Assembly: GCA_002297935.1 (NCBI GenBank)
Contig: DBLC01000066.1
Coordinates: forward strand, 29,302-40,263
Origin: Dialister sp. UBA734
GTDB taxonomy: Bacteria; Bacillota; Negativicutes; Veillonellales; Dialisteraceae
Length of the DNA: 10,962 nt
Direction of reading: 5' to 3'
Shown here piece after piece: positions 1 to 6,250 of the stretch (positions within the stretch are counted from its first letter, which is position 1; each line of letters begins with the position of its first letter). The translations under genes were made by a program, and so were the position numbers. The notes under the pieces are model-generated. The model did not search any database. It was not told where the DNA came from and worked only from the letters and a program-made list of their open reading frames with translations.

Positions 1-12
1 GTGTCTCTTTTT

Positions 13-2517
13 TTATTTGTGATATTTCTTCATATACATTTGAATCAGTTGTTTTTCCATCAAGTTGCTATCGGCGTAGGTTTCTTTGACCGTGTAGAGG
101 TAGACTTGGTCGTCTGTGCCGGGGATGGCGATGATGCTGTGGCGGCACCAGCGGTATTGATCGTCGGTCAATTTGGTGCGGAAGTAATCCACCAGCATGT
201 GGGTGGGGGATTTCTGAAGCCGCTGGGGGACCGTAGCGGGATTGCTGAAGGTGCGGAACCGGACACGGCCTTCTGGATTGATGTAGTGGGCTTCGTAGTA
301 ATCCAAGCTCTCCTGCAAATCATATTTCTGTCCTGGCACAGTGTACGGACTATGGTTCCAGCAGATGATTGGTTCTGCCTGGTGCTGGGCCGCATCTTGT
401 ACCACTACGGTGTTGTAAAGGGTGAAGATGTTCTGGGAGAGGCCGTCCAGTTTGATTTGTTCCATCTTGTCGGCGTTGCTGGACATGTCTACCACGTATA
501 CCCGGAAGAGGTGATTCTTGCCCATGGTGGACAGTTTTTTCAGCTTGAGCCAAATGAATTTATTGTGATACGGATAGGTGATGGTTTCACTCTTACCGCT
601 TCGAATCGCCAGGTCGATGGTGTTGTGAATGAATTTCATCACAACATTGGATTTCTGGTTCAGTTTCTTTTCAGAAATAGAAAGGGTAGCACTGCCCAAG
701 GCTTGCAAGGTTTCCATGTAAGCGGTGTTGGCGAAGAGGAAGTGACAATGTTTTGTTTCTTCATTAAATTCCACCAAAGACATAGGTTCGCTGCGCAGGA
801 AATTTTCCTGGCTGGCTGGTTCATAGTACTGGCAGAATTCTTTGTTTTCAAAGGGGATGCCTTTCCCTTCCATATGGGGCACCAGTTCTTCGTAGGGCAT
901 AGGCTTACCGAAATAGTAGCCCTGGATTTTTTCACAACCAATGGAGCGGAGGAATTGGAATTGGGATTTCGTTTCCACCCCTTCCGCCAAGGTGTGAATA
1001 TTGATATCCTTTGCCATGCGGACCGTGCCCAGGAGAATATCCTTGGATTTCTGGGTGAAGCTGGACAGGAAGGCCATGTCGATTTTCAGTTCATCGAAGT
1101 GGTAATCTTTGAGGGCATTCAGGGAAGAATAGCCGCTGCCGAAGTCATCCATCCAGACCTGATAACCGGCGGCACGGAATTTATTCAGCTCTGTTTTGAT
1201 TTCATCGCTGTCTTTCACGAACATGCTCTCTGTGATTTCCACGTTCAGCATGTAGTGGGGCACCTGATATTTCGCAGCCAATTCCTGGACTTTATTGAAG
1301 ATATCACAGGTATAGAAATCCATGCGAGATAGGTTGAACGACATAGGCACGATGGGGAGCCCCTGGTCCTTGCAAGTACGATACCGTTTGCACACTTCTT
1401 CGATCATGAAGAGATCTAGCTTGTACAACTGTCGGCTTTCTTCCAGTGGGGGAATAAACTCCCCAGGAGACAGGAATCCTTTCACCGGATCAATCCAGCG
1501 AGCCAGGGCTTCCATGCCGCAAAGGGTGCTGGTCAGCGCACGGACTACGGGCTGGAAATAAATTTTGACATATCCCTGTTTCAAGGCGTGGTCGATGTGG
1601 TACACCACATAATCTTTTAGTTCCGCCGAGCGGCTGATTTGCGGCGTATACAGGCAGTAGAACATTTCCGGCCGGCTCTGGATGCTGTCACAAGCCAGCT
1701 TCGCCAAGTCGCAGGCCTTGCTGGGAACCATGTCGGACGATTCGATTTCATAAATGCCCACTTTGGTTTCCAATTTCACCGAACTTCTCAGACTGGAAAT
1801 CCGGTCTTTCAGCTCCAGCAGGTGGGCTTTCAAATCCAGTTTGTATGTGAGAATCACAAAGTGGTCATCGGAGAAACGAGAAACGAAATCATTAGGGAAT
1901 ACGTCCTGCAGCACCTGGGCAATGTCTTTCAGGAGATGGTCTCCTTCTTCCAAGCCGAATTTCAGATTGAAGTTTTTGAAATGGCAAATATTGAGGTACA
2001 GAATCATCATGCCCTGGGTGGATCCCATTTTGGCATTCATTTGGAACCAGTTGTGGGCGTATTCCAAGAAACGACGCTGTCCCGGCAATCCCGTGATGGG
2101 GTCCATCATGTCGATTTGGGTCGGCGTGTGAGGGTCCACTAGAAATAGGTAGTACCGATCGCCTTGGACTGGGTCTTTCACCAGGCGGACCAGGTTTTGC
2201 AAATATTGTATCTTTCCTGTTTTGCTCCGAACTTTGGTATTCACAAAACTGATGGCACCGCTGCGTGTTTCGTTGTCGATTTGGTAGAAAATACTTCGGG
2301 TATCGTTGCCGGTCAGCAGCGTGTCGAAGTACCCATTGGTGTAATCCATGAGCTCTTGAAAAGAATGGCAGCCCATGATTTCCATAGCCCGCTGGTTGGC
2401 ATATAGAATCTGATGGCGGCCGTGGGTCTGAAATACCAAGAGCCCGCCAGGCAGAAATTCTAAAGCATCGGTAGAAAAAGAAATGGGTGTAGTAGAAACT
2501 TTCTCAGCAGAATTCAC
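13..2517 (-). CDS. PAS-GGDEF(degenerate)-EAL cyclic-di-GMP phosphodiesterase
   Basis: Predicted cytosolic c-di-GMP phosphodiesterase (c-di-GMP to pGpG). I start it at the GTG at 2517 (834 aa): a perfect GGAGG at 2526-2530 sits 8 nt upstream, whereas the longer frame from ATG 2550 would put that ribosome site inside the gene. Order (numbered from GTG): PAS-like sensor about 15-130; GGDEF fold about 138-290; EAL about 310-555; a second PAS-like region about 575-685; an unassigned C-terminal region to 834. The GGDEF signature reads SDDHF (216-220) and the usual metal Asp in the 'DxDxFK' segment is Asn-Ile-Cys, so cyclase activity is unlikely; it may bind GTP as a regulator. The EAL domain keeps MEALARW (E336), N395, E427, DDFGSGYSSL (D457, D458), K478, AEGVET (E512, E515) and QGYYFGKP (Q532), as in active enzymes. 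No membrane segment is seen. The stop TAA is at 13-15. The PAS gene at 2764-3144 lies upstream on the same strand and may supply its promoter. Confidence 0.95.
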   Translation of the reverse strand: MNSAEKVSTTPISFSTDALEFLPGGLLVFQTHGRHQILYANQRAMEIMGCHSFQELMDYTNGYFDTLLTGNDTRSIFYQIDNETRSGAISFVNTKVRSKTGKIQYLQNLVRLVKDPVQGDRYYLFLVDPHTPTQIDMMDPITGLPGQRRFLEYAHNWFQMNAKMGSTQGMMILYLNICHFKNFNLKFGLEEGDHLLKDIAQVLQDVFPNDFVSRFSDDHFVILTYKLDLKAHLLELKDRISSLRSSVKLETKVGIYEIESSDMVPSKACDLAKLACDSIQSRPEMFYCLYTPQISRSAELKDYVVYHIDHALKQGYVKIYFQPVVRALTSTLCGMEALARWIDPVKGFLSPGEFIPPLEESRQLYKLDLFMIEEVCKRYRTCKDQGLPIVPMSFNLSRMDFYTCDIFNKVQELAAKYQVPHYMLNVEITESMFVKDSDEIKTELNKFRAAGYQVWMDDFGSGYSSLNALKDYHFDELKIDMAFLSSFTQKSKDILLGTVRMAKDINIHTLAEGVETKSQFQFLRSIGCEKIQGYYFGKPMPYEELVPHMEGKGIPFENKEFCQYYEPASQENFLRSEPMSLVEFNEETKHCHFLFANTAYMETLQALGSATLSISEKKLNQKSNVVMKFIHNTIDLAIRSGKSETITYPYHNKFIWLKLKKLSTMGKNHLFRVYVVDMSSNADKMEQIKLDGLSQNIFTLYNTVVVQDAAQHQAEPIICWNHSPYTVPGQKYDLQESLDYYEAHYINPEGRVRFRTFSNPATVPQRLQKSPTHMLVDYFRTKLTDDQYRWCRHSIIAIPGTDDQVYLYTVKETYADSNLMEKQLIQMYMKKYHK

Positions 2518-2525
2518 AGGTCTCA

Positions 2526-2530
2526 CCTCC
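2526..2530 (-). promoter_or_regulatory. Ribosome binding site that sets the GTG start of the EAL gene
   Basis: On the minus strand GGAGG lies 8 nt before GTG (2515-2517). The ATG at 2548-2550 has no comparable site before it, so the 11 extra residues of the longer frame are probably untranslated leader. Confidence 0.75.
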
Positions 2531-2565
2531 GTTTCGTTGTAGTGTATCATTGGCTTTTATGAAAT

Positions 2566-2592
2566 AGTGCGTAATGCGAAGTGCGTAGTGGT
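2566..2592. repeat. GCGTAATGCGAAGT-type short repeat, copy 1
   Basis: The string AGTGCGTAATGCGAAGTGCG recurs at 10812-10831, where it continues for another GTAGTGCGTAATG. Built of near-repeated GTGCGTA/ATGCGAA heptamers, it lies just upstream of the EAL gene here and just downstream of the antiporter gene there. Confidence 0.7.
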
Positions 2593-2641
2593 ATTAGTCC
2601 CGTAACGGATTATCGTACCGTTGGTATTTCATACCGCCAGC

Positions 2642-2686
2642 GCTGCCCCCTCAGCCTTCGGCAGCTCCCCCGACAGGGGAGCCAAG
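2642..2686. repeat. GCCTTCGGCA/CTCCCCC palindromic element, copy 1
   Basis: Holds a CAGCCTTCGGCAGCTCCCCC core and a perfect hairpin GCTCCCC-cgaca-GGGGAGC (2664-2682). Related copies lie at 3430-3467 and, as an inverted pair, in 8663-8936. It sits between the PAS and EAL genes and lacks a T tract, so it is not a canonical terminator. Confidence 0.75.
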
Positions 2687-2715
2687 CCGCTAGAGGTGAT
2701 TTCGCTATAGTTATC

Positions 2716-2758
2716 TAATCCCTAGCTACTAGTCACTAGTCACCAGTCACCAGTCACC
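2716..2758. repeat. Heptamer array (AGTCACC x4) with TAATCCCTAGCTACT leader
   Basis: AGTCACT, AGTCACC, AGTCACC, AGTCACC occupy 2731-2758, preceded by TAATCCCTAGCTACT. Read on the minus strand this is a GGTGACT array that begins 5 bp after the stop codon of the PAS gene, the same sense arrangement as the array at the end of the phosphatase gene (8439). Confidence 0.85.
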
Positions 2759-2763
2759 AAAAC

Positions 2764-3144
2764 TCACAAATCTTCAATCTGGTAGAAATATTCGATGGCT
2801 CCTACGATTTTGCTATCCTGGTAGAGCGGGGCGGTTTGTACCAGCACGGGAACGCGGGCACCATTTTTCGCCTTCAGCCACACTTTGGCTTTCCGTGGTT
2901 TTCCGTCAAACATGGTGGCTGTCATGGGGCACATGGTTTTACACAGGTGGACGCCCTGGTTGTCGATGTGATCCAGCCAATTTTCATAGCAATGGCGGCC
3001 AATCATTTCTTCCGCACTGTAGCCGGAGATCATTTCCGCTCCTTTGCTCCAGTATTTGATAGTGCGGGTCGGGTCTAAGCAATAGACCCCGTAGGGCATA
3101 TTGTCTAAGATTTGGGTTTGTAATTCGTCTTTTTCAAAGTCCAT
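2764..3144 (-). CDS. Stand-alone PAS domain protein
   Basis: A 126-residue protein made of one PAS (S-box) domain and nothing else. The PAS core starts near residue 10 (ILDNMPYGVYCLD), with SKGAEMISGYSAEEMIGRHC at 33-52 and the C-terminal strands KAKNGARVPVLVQTAPL and IVGAIEYF. A C68-x3-C72-P motif in the middle matches a PAS subtype that I know mainly as the N-terminal part of larger signalling proteins (GGDEF, HD or kinase); here no output domain is fused. ATG at 3144 has AAGGAGG 7 nt upstream. A consensus promoter and a hairpin leader lie upstream. The same-strand EAL gene follows after about 250 bp of repeats, so this PAS may sense a signal for that enzyme in trans; this is inference. The ligand is unknown. 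Confidence 0.85.
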   Translation of the reverse strand: MDFEKDELQTQILDNMPYGVYCLDPTRTIKYWSKGAEMISGYSAEEMIGRHCYENWLDHIDNQGVHLCKTMCPMTATMFDGKPRKAKVWLKAKNGARVPVLVQTAPLYQDSKIVGAIEYFYQIEDL

Positions 3145-3189
3145 ACTATTGCCTCCTTGGGGAAATAAGATATGGAATGAGTGGGATTG

Positions 3190-3225
3190 ATTTTCTGTGC
3201 TGGCAGGAAGTCAGCACTAGAAAAT
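3190..3225 (-). promoter_or_regulatory. Hairpin in the leader of the PAS gene
   Basis: The arms ATTTTCTGTGCTG (3190-3202) and CAGCACTAGAAAAT (3212-3225) pair with one bulged base around a 9-nt loop. The hairpin sits between the promoter and the ribosome binding site of the PAS gene. In the mRNA the loop reads ACUUCCUGC, whose UCCU could touch the AGGA of the ribosome site. It could be a leader regulator or simply a stabilising hairpin. Confidence 0.5.
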
Positions 3226-3249
3226 TAAAAAACTATTTATTTAATAACC

Positions 3250-3278
3250 ATTATAAACTAAATATAGATATAAAGCAA
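3250..3278 (-). promoter_or_regulatory. Sigma-70/sigma-A promoter of the PAS gene
   Basis: Minus strand: -35 TTGCTT (3273-3278), 17-bp spacer, perfect -10 TATAAT (3250-3255). Transcription would begin near 3243, giving a leader of about 100 nt that includes the hairpin at 3190-3225. Confidence 0.7.
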
Positions 3279-3288
3279 AATAATCATC

Positions 3289-3325
3289 GGTGAAGTGACA
3301 GAAATCAGGGGTGAAGTGCAGAAAT
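3289..3325 (-). promoter_or_regulatory. Direct repeat with 21-bp period upstream of the PAS promoter (candidate operator)
   Basis: GGTGAAGTGACAGAAAT (3289-3305) is repeated as GGTGAAGTGCAGAAAT (3310-3325), one base shorter, with starts 21 bp apart, about two helical turns. The proximal copy ends about 10 bp upstream of the -35 box at 3273-3278. That geometry suits a dimeric activator binding one DNA face. No regulator is identified. Confidence 0.5.
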
Positions 3326-3429
3326 TTGCGGATAAGAGGGAAAATTAATGAGGAATTAGGAACGAGGAGTGAGGAATGATATTAGTTCCGTGGGGAATAG
3401 ATTAACAAAAGCATTTATACTGCTAGAGT

Positions 3430-3467
3430 TGCCCCCTCTGCCTTCGGCATCTCCCCCAATGGGGGCG
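3430..3467. repeat. GCCTTCGGCA/CTCCCCC palindromic element, copy 2
   Basis: GCCCCCTCTGCCTTCGGCAT is followed by CTCCCCCAATGGGGGC. It folds as nested stems TGCC-ttc-GGCA and CCCCC-aat-GGGGG, closed by GCCCCC/GGGGGC. Same family as the copies at 2642-2686 and 8663-8936. Confidence 0.75.
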
Positions 3468-3491
3468 ATAAATAAGGAGTAAACTCATTTA

Positions 3492-3528
3492 GGCGGCGCA
3501 TTGTGATAAAAGGTTATAATTCTGCGCC
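3492..3528. repeat. GGCGGCGCA stem-loop, copy 1
   Basis: GGCGGCGCA, about 22 bp including TTATAA, then TGCGCC (stem GGCGCA/TGCGCC, 3495-3500 with 3523-3528). A second, more compact version is at 10850-10875. Confidence 0.5.
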
Positions 3529-3616
3529 ACTCCATTTTTTAACATACACCTGTTGCCGATTGCTACAAGGTTAAAAGGGGGATAAAAGGTTATGCGTTTA
3601 CCGTAAGTTGATTTAA

Positions 3617-3642
3617 CGTCATTTCGACCGGTTGAAATGACG
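3617..3642. repeat. 26-bp REP-like palindrome (CGTCATTTC...GAAATGACG)
   Basis: CGTCATTTC and GAAATGACG flank GACCGGTT; the whole 26 bp is palindromic apart from one pair of G/T positions. It resembles the CGTCATT-type palindromic repeats seen in many bacterial genomes. No role can be assigned. Confidence 0.65.
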
Positions 3643-3674
3643 GATGAGATGATATTACCAGCGGCTAATAGGTA

Positions 3675-3770
3675 TTCGAGAAACCTGAGAAACTTGAGTG
3701 ACCTGAGTAACTTGAACACTTTCAGCCCCCCTTTTTAGAACCTTTAGAACCCTTAGAACCTTGAGCAACC
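3675..3770. repeat. Degenerate AACCTTGAG/AACCCTTAG nonamer array
   Basis: A run of 8-9-bp words such as AAACCTGAG, AACTTGAG, AACCTTTAG, AACCCTTAG and AACCTTGAG, interrupted by GCCCCCCTTTTT at 3725-3736. Its parts recur at 6992-7023 (inverted) and 7063-7131 (direct), including the entry motif ATTCGAGAAACCT. Confidence 0.7.
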
Positions 3771-3911
3771 TATTTAATGATATTCCTAAATCGAAATGGT
3801 AGAGAGGTATACATTCTGCTTTAATCAATATTTTATGTCATGTTCGCTAGTAGAAAACGTTGAAACGGCTATAATGATAATAAATGATACACTAGCGTGT
3901 TATTCATGCAT

Positions 3912-3973
3912 TTGAGTCCTCTTTAAGACCCTAAGAACCTTAAGAACCCTAAGAATCCTCAGAACCTTTAGGG
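3912..3973. repeat. Second degenerate AACCTTAAG-type nonamer array
   Basis: Words GACCCTAAG, AACCTTAAG, AACCCTAAG, AATCCTCAG, AACCTTTAG follow one another and run straight into the 31-bp repeat at 3974-4004, close to the rSAM start codon. Confidence 0.65.
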
Positions 3974-4004
3974 CCTAATCCCTAGGGCCTAGCTACTAAT
4001 CCCT
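3974..4004. repeat. 31-bp perfect direct repeat, copy 1
   Basis: Begins CCTAATCCCTAGGGCCTAGC and ends TACTAATCCCT. It is identical to 9114-9144. It ends 25 bp before the rSAM start codon. A shortened relative (TAATCCCTAGCTACT) is at 2716-2730. Confidence 0.85.
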
Positions 4005-4029
4005 ATTTCACACGAAAGGCGGTGCCCGT

Positions 4030-5274
4030 ATGGAGCTGAATGAAAAATTGAATATCCTAGCCGACGCAGCGAAGTATGATGTGTCTTGTTCTTCCAGTGG
4101 TTCCAGCCGGGCCAATACCCCTGGGGGACTGGGCAATGGTCATGTGAGCGGTATTTGCCATACTTGGACCGCCGATGGGCGGTGTGTGTCGCTGCTGAAG
4201 ATATTGATGACCAATTCCTGTATCTATGATTGTGAATACTGCGTGAACCGGTGCAGCCACGACACGCCGCGGGCCATGTTGACGCCGGAAGAAATTGTGC
4301 AGCTCACCGTGGAATTTTACAAACGAAATTACATCGAAGGGCTCTTTCTTTCCTCCGGTATCATCCGTTCGCCGGACTATACCACGGAGCTTCTGATTCG
4401 GGTGGCCCGGCTGCTTCGGGAACGGGAACATTTCAATGGGTACATTCATATGAAAGGCATTCCTGGCACGGACGGGAAGCTGCTGAATGAACTGGGCCGT
4501 TTGGTGGACCGGGTGAGTGTGAATATCGAATTGCCATCGGAAAAGTCGCTTCACCTGTTGGCCCCGCAAAAGACAAGAAACGCCATCTTGCTGCCGATGA
4601 AATATTTCCGGGACAACATCTTAGCCAGCAAAGAAGAACGGAAACATTTCAAAAGAGCCCCCGCCTTTGTGCCGGCAGGGCAGACCACCCAGCTCATTGT
4701 GGGGGCCAGCGGCGAAAGCGATCGGCAGATTTTGCTATTGACCGAAGGGCTGTACCAGAAAGCGGCGCTGAAGCGGGTGTACTACTCGGCCTACGTGCCA
4801 GTCATGCAAGGAAAGAACCTGCCTGCCATCAAGGGGCCGCCATTGATTCGTGAAAACCGACTGTACCAGGCGGATTGGCTGCTGCGGTTTTATCATTTCA
4901 ATGCAGAGGAAATATTGACCCCTGACATGCCCAATTTCGATGAAGAACTGGATCCGAAATGCACCTGGGCCCTGCGGCACAGAGAACTATTTCCGGTAGA
5001 AATCAATCGGGCGCCCTACGAAATGATTCTCCGCATCCCCGGTATCGGCGTGAAAAGCGCCCTCCGCATTGTCCGTATGCGTCGCTACGGCAATCTCTCC
5101 TTCGCCAACTTGTCCCGTTTAGGCATCGTGATGAAACGGGCCCGGTATTTCATGACCGTCAATGGGAAATACTATGGCCCAGGAAATATCGACATGGCCG
5201 ATCTTCGTGACGCATTGGTGTCGAAAAGAGCGGCGAAAGCGGCGCGGGAAATGAGTCTATTTCCGGGACAATGA
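4030..5274 (+). CDS. Radical SAM protein with C-terminal helix-hairpin-helix (putative DNA modification/repair)
   Basis: A 414-aa protein of the family annotated as 'putative DNA modification/repair radical SAM protein' (TIGR03916/COG4277 type). The 4Fe-4S motif C64-x3-C68-x2-C71 (SCIYDCEYC) lies in an N-terminal radical SAM core, with LFLSSGI (106-111) and VSVNIELPSE (162-171) as barrel strands. The C-terminal third carries a helix-hairpin-helix, ILRIPGIGVKSALRIVRMR (333-351), a non-specific DNA-binding fold. Together these suggest a SAM-radical enzyme acting on DNA; the reaction is not known for the family. Length is normal (about 400 aa). ATG 4030 has only a weak AAAGGCGG upstream, but the N-terminus fits the family. 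It is followed by its usual partner, the DUF4130-type gene at 5512, across a 237-bp gap containing an inverted-repeat element. Confidence 0.92.
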   Translation: MELNEKLNILADAAKYDVSCSSSGSSRANTPGGLGNGHVSGICHTWTADGRCVSLLKILMTNSCIYDCEYCVNRCSHDTPRAMLTPEEIVQLTVEFYKRNYIEGLFLSSGIIRSPDYTTELLIRVARLLREREHFNGYIHMKGIPGTDGKLLNELGRLVDRVSVNIELPSEKSLHLLAPQKTRNAILLPMKYFRDNILASKEERKHFKRAPAFVPAGQTTQLIVGASGESDRQILLLTEGLYQKAALKRVYYSAYVPVMQGKNLPAIKGPPLIRENRLYQADWLLRFYHFNAEEILTPDMPNFDEELDPKCTWALRHRELFPVEINRAPYEMILRIPGIGVKSALRIVRMRRYGNLSFANLSRLGIVMKRARYFMTVNGKYYGPGNIDMADLRDALVSKRAAKAAREMSLFPGQ

Positions 5275-5497
5275 TATAGATAAAGGTTAGCCCTTCGGGC
5301 AGGTTATTTGCAAAAATTTCTAAATCTAACAATTTCAGATAATGGATTGTCACAAGGTTATAAAAGGTTATTAAATTATCGGTAATCCCATAACCTTTTA
5401 TAACCTTTGTGCTATCCAATGTATTTTATTGTTTGACATGTGAAAACATGATATATAACCCGCCCGAAGGGCTACCCTTTTATCTTACGGAAAAGTA
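5275..5497. repeat. Inverted-repeat (MITE-like) element between rSAM and its partner gene
   Basis: The outer arms GATAAAGGTTAGCCCTTCGG (from 5278) and, inverted at the far end (to about 5494), GATAAAAGGGTAGCCCTTCG are related over about 30 bp and include GCCCTTCGGGC (5290-5300) and GCCCGAAGGGC (5462-5472). At the centre is a hairpin of 21-22 bp, CACAAGGTTATAAAAGGTTA (5351-5370) with its complement (5390-5411). It begins immediately after the rSAM stop codon. There is no ORF inside. Related arms and cores recur at 8473-8601 and 8994-9113. Confidence 0.8.
5433..5459 (+). promoter_or_regulatory. Possible weak promoter for the DUF4130-type gene
   Basis: TTGACA (5433-5438), a short 15-bp spacer, then TATAAC (5454-5459). 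The -35 is perfect but the spacer is poor, and the box lies inside the inverted-repeat element. If used, the gene could be expressed apart from the rSAM gene. Confidence 0.3.
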
Positions 5498-5511
5498 GAG
5501 ATGATAAACAT

Positions 5512-6249
5512 ATGTATTATATATACGACAACACCTATCCCGGCTTTCTCACTGCCATTTATGAAATCTACCACCAGGGGACTAGCCATTTGGAAGGCAT
5601 CCGAAAGACCGGCGGGGAGCCGGTGCTCTTTGGGGACGAGATGATTGTAGAAACGTCCTACGACAAAGCCGATCGGGTGGCCCTGGCGTTTGAGCAGGCT
5701 TGCGGAAAGACCGCTATGCGCTGGCTCTATCGGGCGTTTCTGTCTGATGATGAGGGCATGGAAATGAAATTATTTACTTTCATTCGCCAGGGGTTCCGCA
5801 AGAAAAAAGCCATTTACCGCTATCAGAAAGAAGATTGGGTGCAGGACATTTTGGACATGTGCCGGGAAGTGGGGAATGAAACCGAAAAATTTCGTGGGAT
5901 TACCCGGTTCAGCGAACTGGAAGAGGGCCTGCTCTTTGCCACCATCAATCCCACTCACAACATTCTTCCTGTGCTGGCAGTCCATTTCCAAGACCGCTTG
6001 GCTTCCCAGCGTTGGGCCATTTACGACGTACATCGCAAAACCGCGGCGGTCTATGAACAGGGGAAAACCATGCTGGTGGAAGTGCCGGAAATAAATGAAA
6101 ATCTGACCTACAGCGAAAAAGAAGAAAACTTCCGCCGCCTCTGGCGGGGCTATTACCAGCACATGGCCATCGAAGAACGGTACAACCCGGATCTGCAGCG
6201 GAACTTCTTGCCGAAGAAATATTGGGGGTATTTGACGGAGAAGCAGTGA
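5512..6249 (+). CDS. DUF4130-type probable DNA metabolism protein (rSAM partner)
   Basis: A 245-aa protein matching the 'probable DNA metabolism protein' family (TIGR03915/DUF4130) that co-occurs with the radical SAM/HhH protein encoded just upstream. Recognisable family blocks: YYIYDNTYPGFLTAIYEIY at the N-terminus (2-20), FRGITRFSELEEGLLFA (127-143), INPTHNILPVLAVHF (145-159), QRWAIYDVHR (166-175), and LWRGYYQHMAIEERYNPDLQ (210-229) then KKYWGYL. In many genomes this domain is fused to a uracil-DNA-glycosylase-like region; here the protein ends at the DUF4130 part and no glycosylase gene is in the window. The start is supported by the conserved N-terminal block; the ribosome site is weak (GTAGAG about 12 nt upstream). 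Biochemical function is unknown; DNA repair or base modification is inferred from association. Confidence 0.9.
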   Translation: MYYIYDNTYPGFLTAIYEIYHQGTSHLEGIRKTGGEPVLFGDEMIVETSYDKADRVALAFEQACGKTAMRWLYRAFLSDDEGMEMKLFTFIRQGFRKKKAIYRYQKEDWVQDILDMCREVGNETEKFRGITRFSELEEGLLFATINPTHNILPVLAVHFQDRLASQRWAIYDVHRKTAAVYEQGKTMLVEVPEINENLTYSEKEENFRRLWRGYYQHMAIEERYNPDLQRNFLPKKYWGYLTEKQ

Positions 6250-6250
6250 A

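Larger units (their letters stand above)
3145..4029. other. Repeat-filled intergenic region between divergent PAS and rSAM genes
   Basis: 885 bp without a credible gene. It holds the PAS promoter region, a GAGGAAT/GAGGAGT-like string at about 3348-3379, a GCCTTCGGCA element (3430-3467), a GGCGCA/TGCGCC stem-loop (3495-3528), a 26-bp near-palindrome (3617-3642), nonamer arrays (3675-3770, 3912-3973) and a 31-bp repeat (3974-4004). A TATAAT at 3870-3875 is the best -10 toward the rSAM gene but has no convincing -35 at the right distance, so the rSAM promoter stays unassigned. Confidence 0.75.

Noticed and set aside
1..1332. Long open frame (443 codons) on the plus strand across the EAL gene
   Set aside because: It lies antisense to a gene with clear GGDEF/EAL motifs. 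Its translation has no recognisable domain and is explained by codon bias on the opposite strand.
660..2010. GGDEF domain as an active diguanylate cyclase
   Set aside because: The signature is SDDHF and the metal-binding Asp of the DxDxFK segment is replaced; only the EAL residues are complete.
2518..2550. ATG at 2550 as start of the EAL gene
   Set aside because: The perfect GGAGG falls inside this extension and is spaced correctly for the GTG at 2517.
3489..3719. 76-codon minus-strand frame
   Set aside because: It runs through the nonamer array and two palindromes; the Leu/Lys-rich translation is a by-product of the repeats and there is no ribosome site.
3843..3890. Promoter for the rSAM gene at TTGAAA/TATAAT
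   Set aside because: TTGAAA (3860-3865) is only 4 bp from TATAAT (3870-3875), and no good -35 lies 16-18 bp upstream of TATAAT or -10 downstream of TTGAAA.
5159..5419. 86-codon minus-strand frame
   Set aside because: It overlaps the end of the rSAM gene antisense and continues into the inverted-repeat element.
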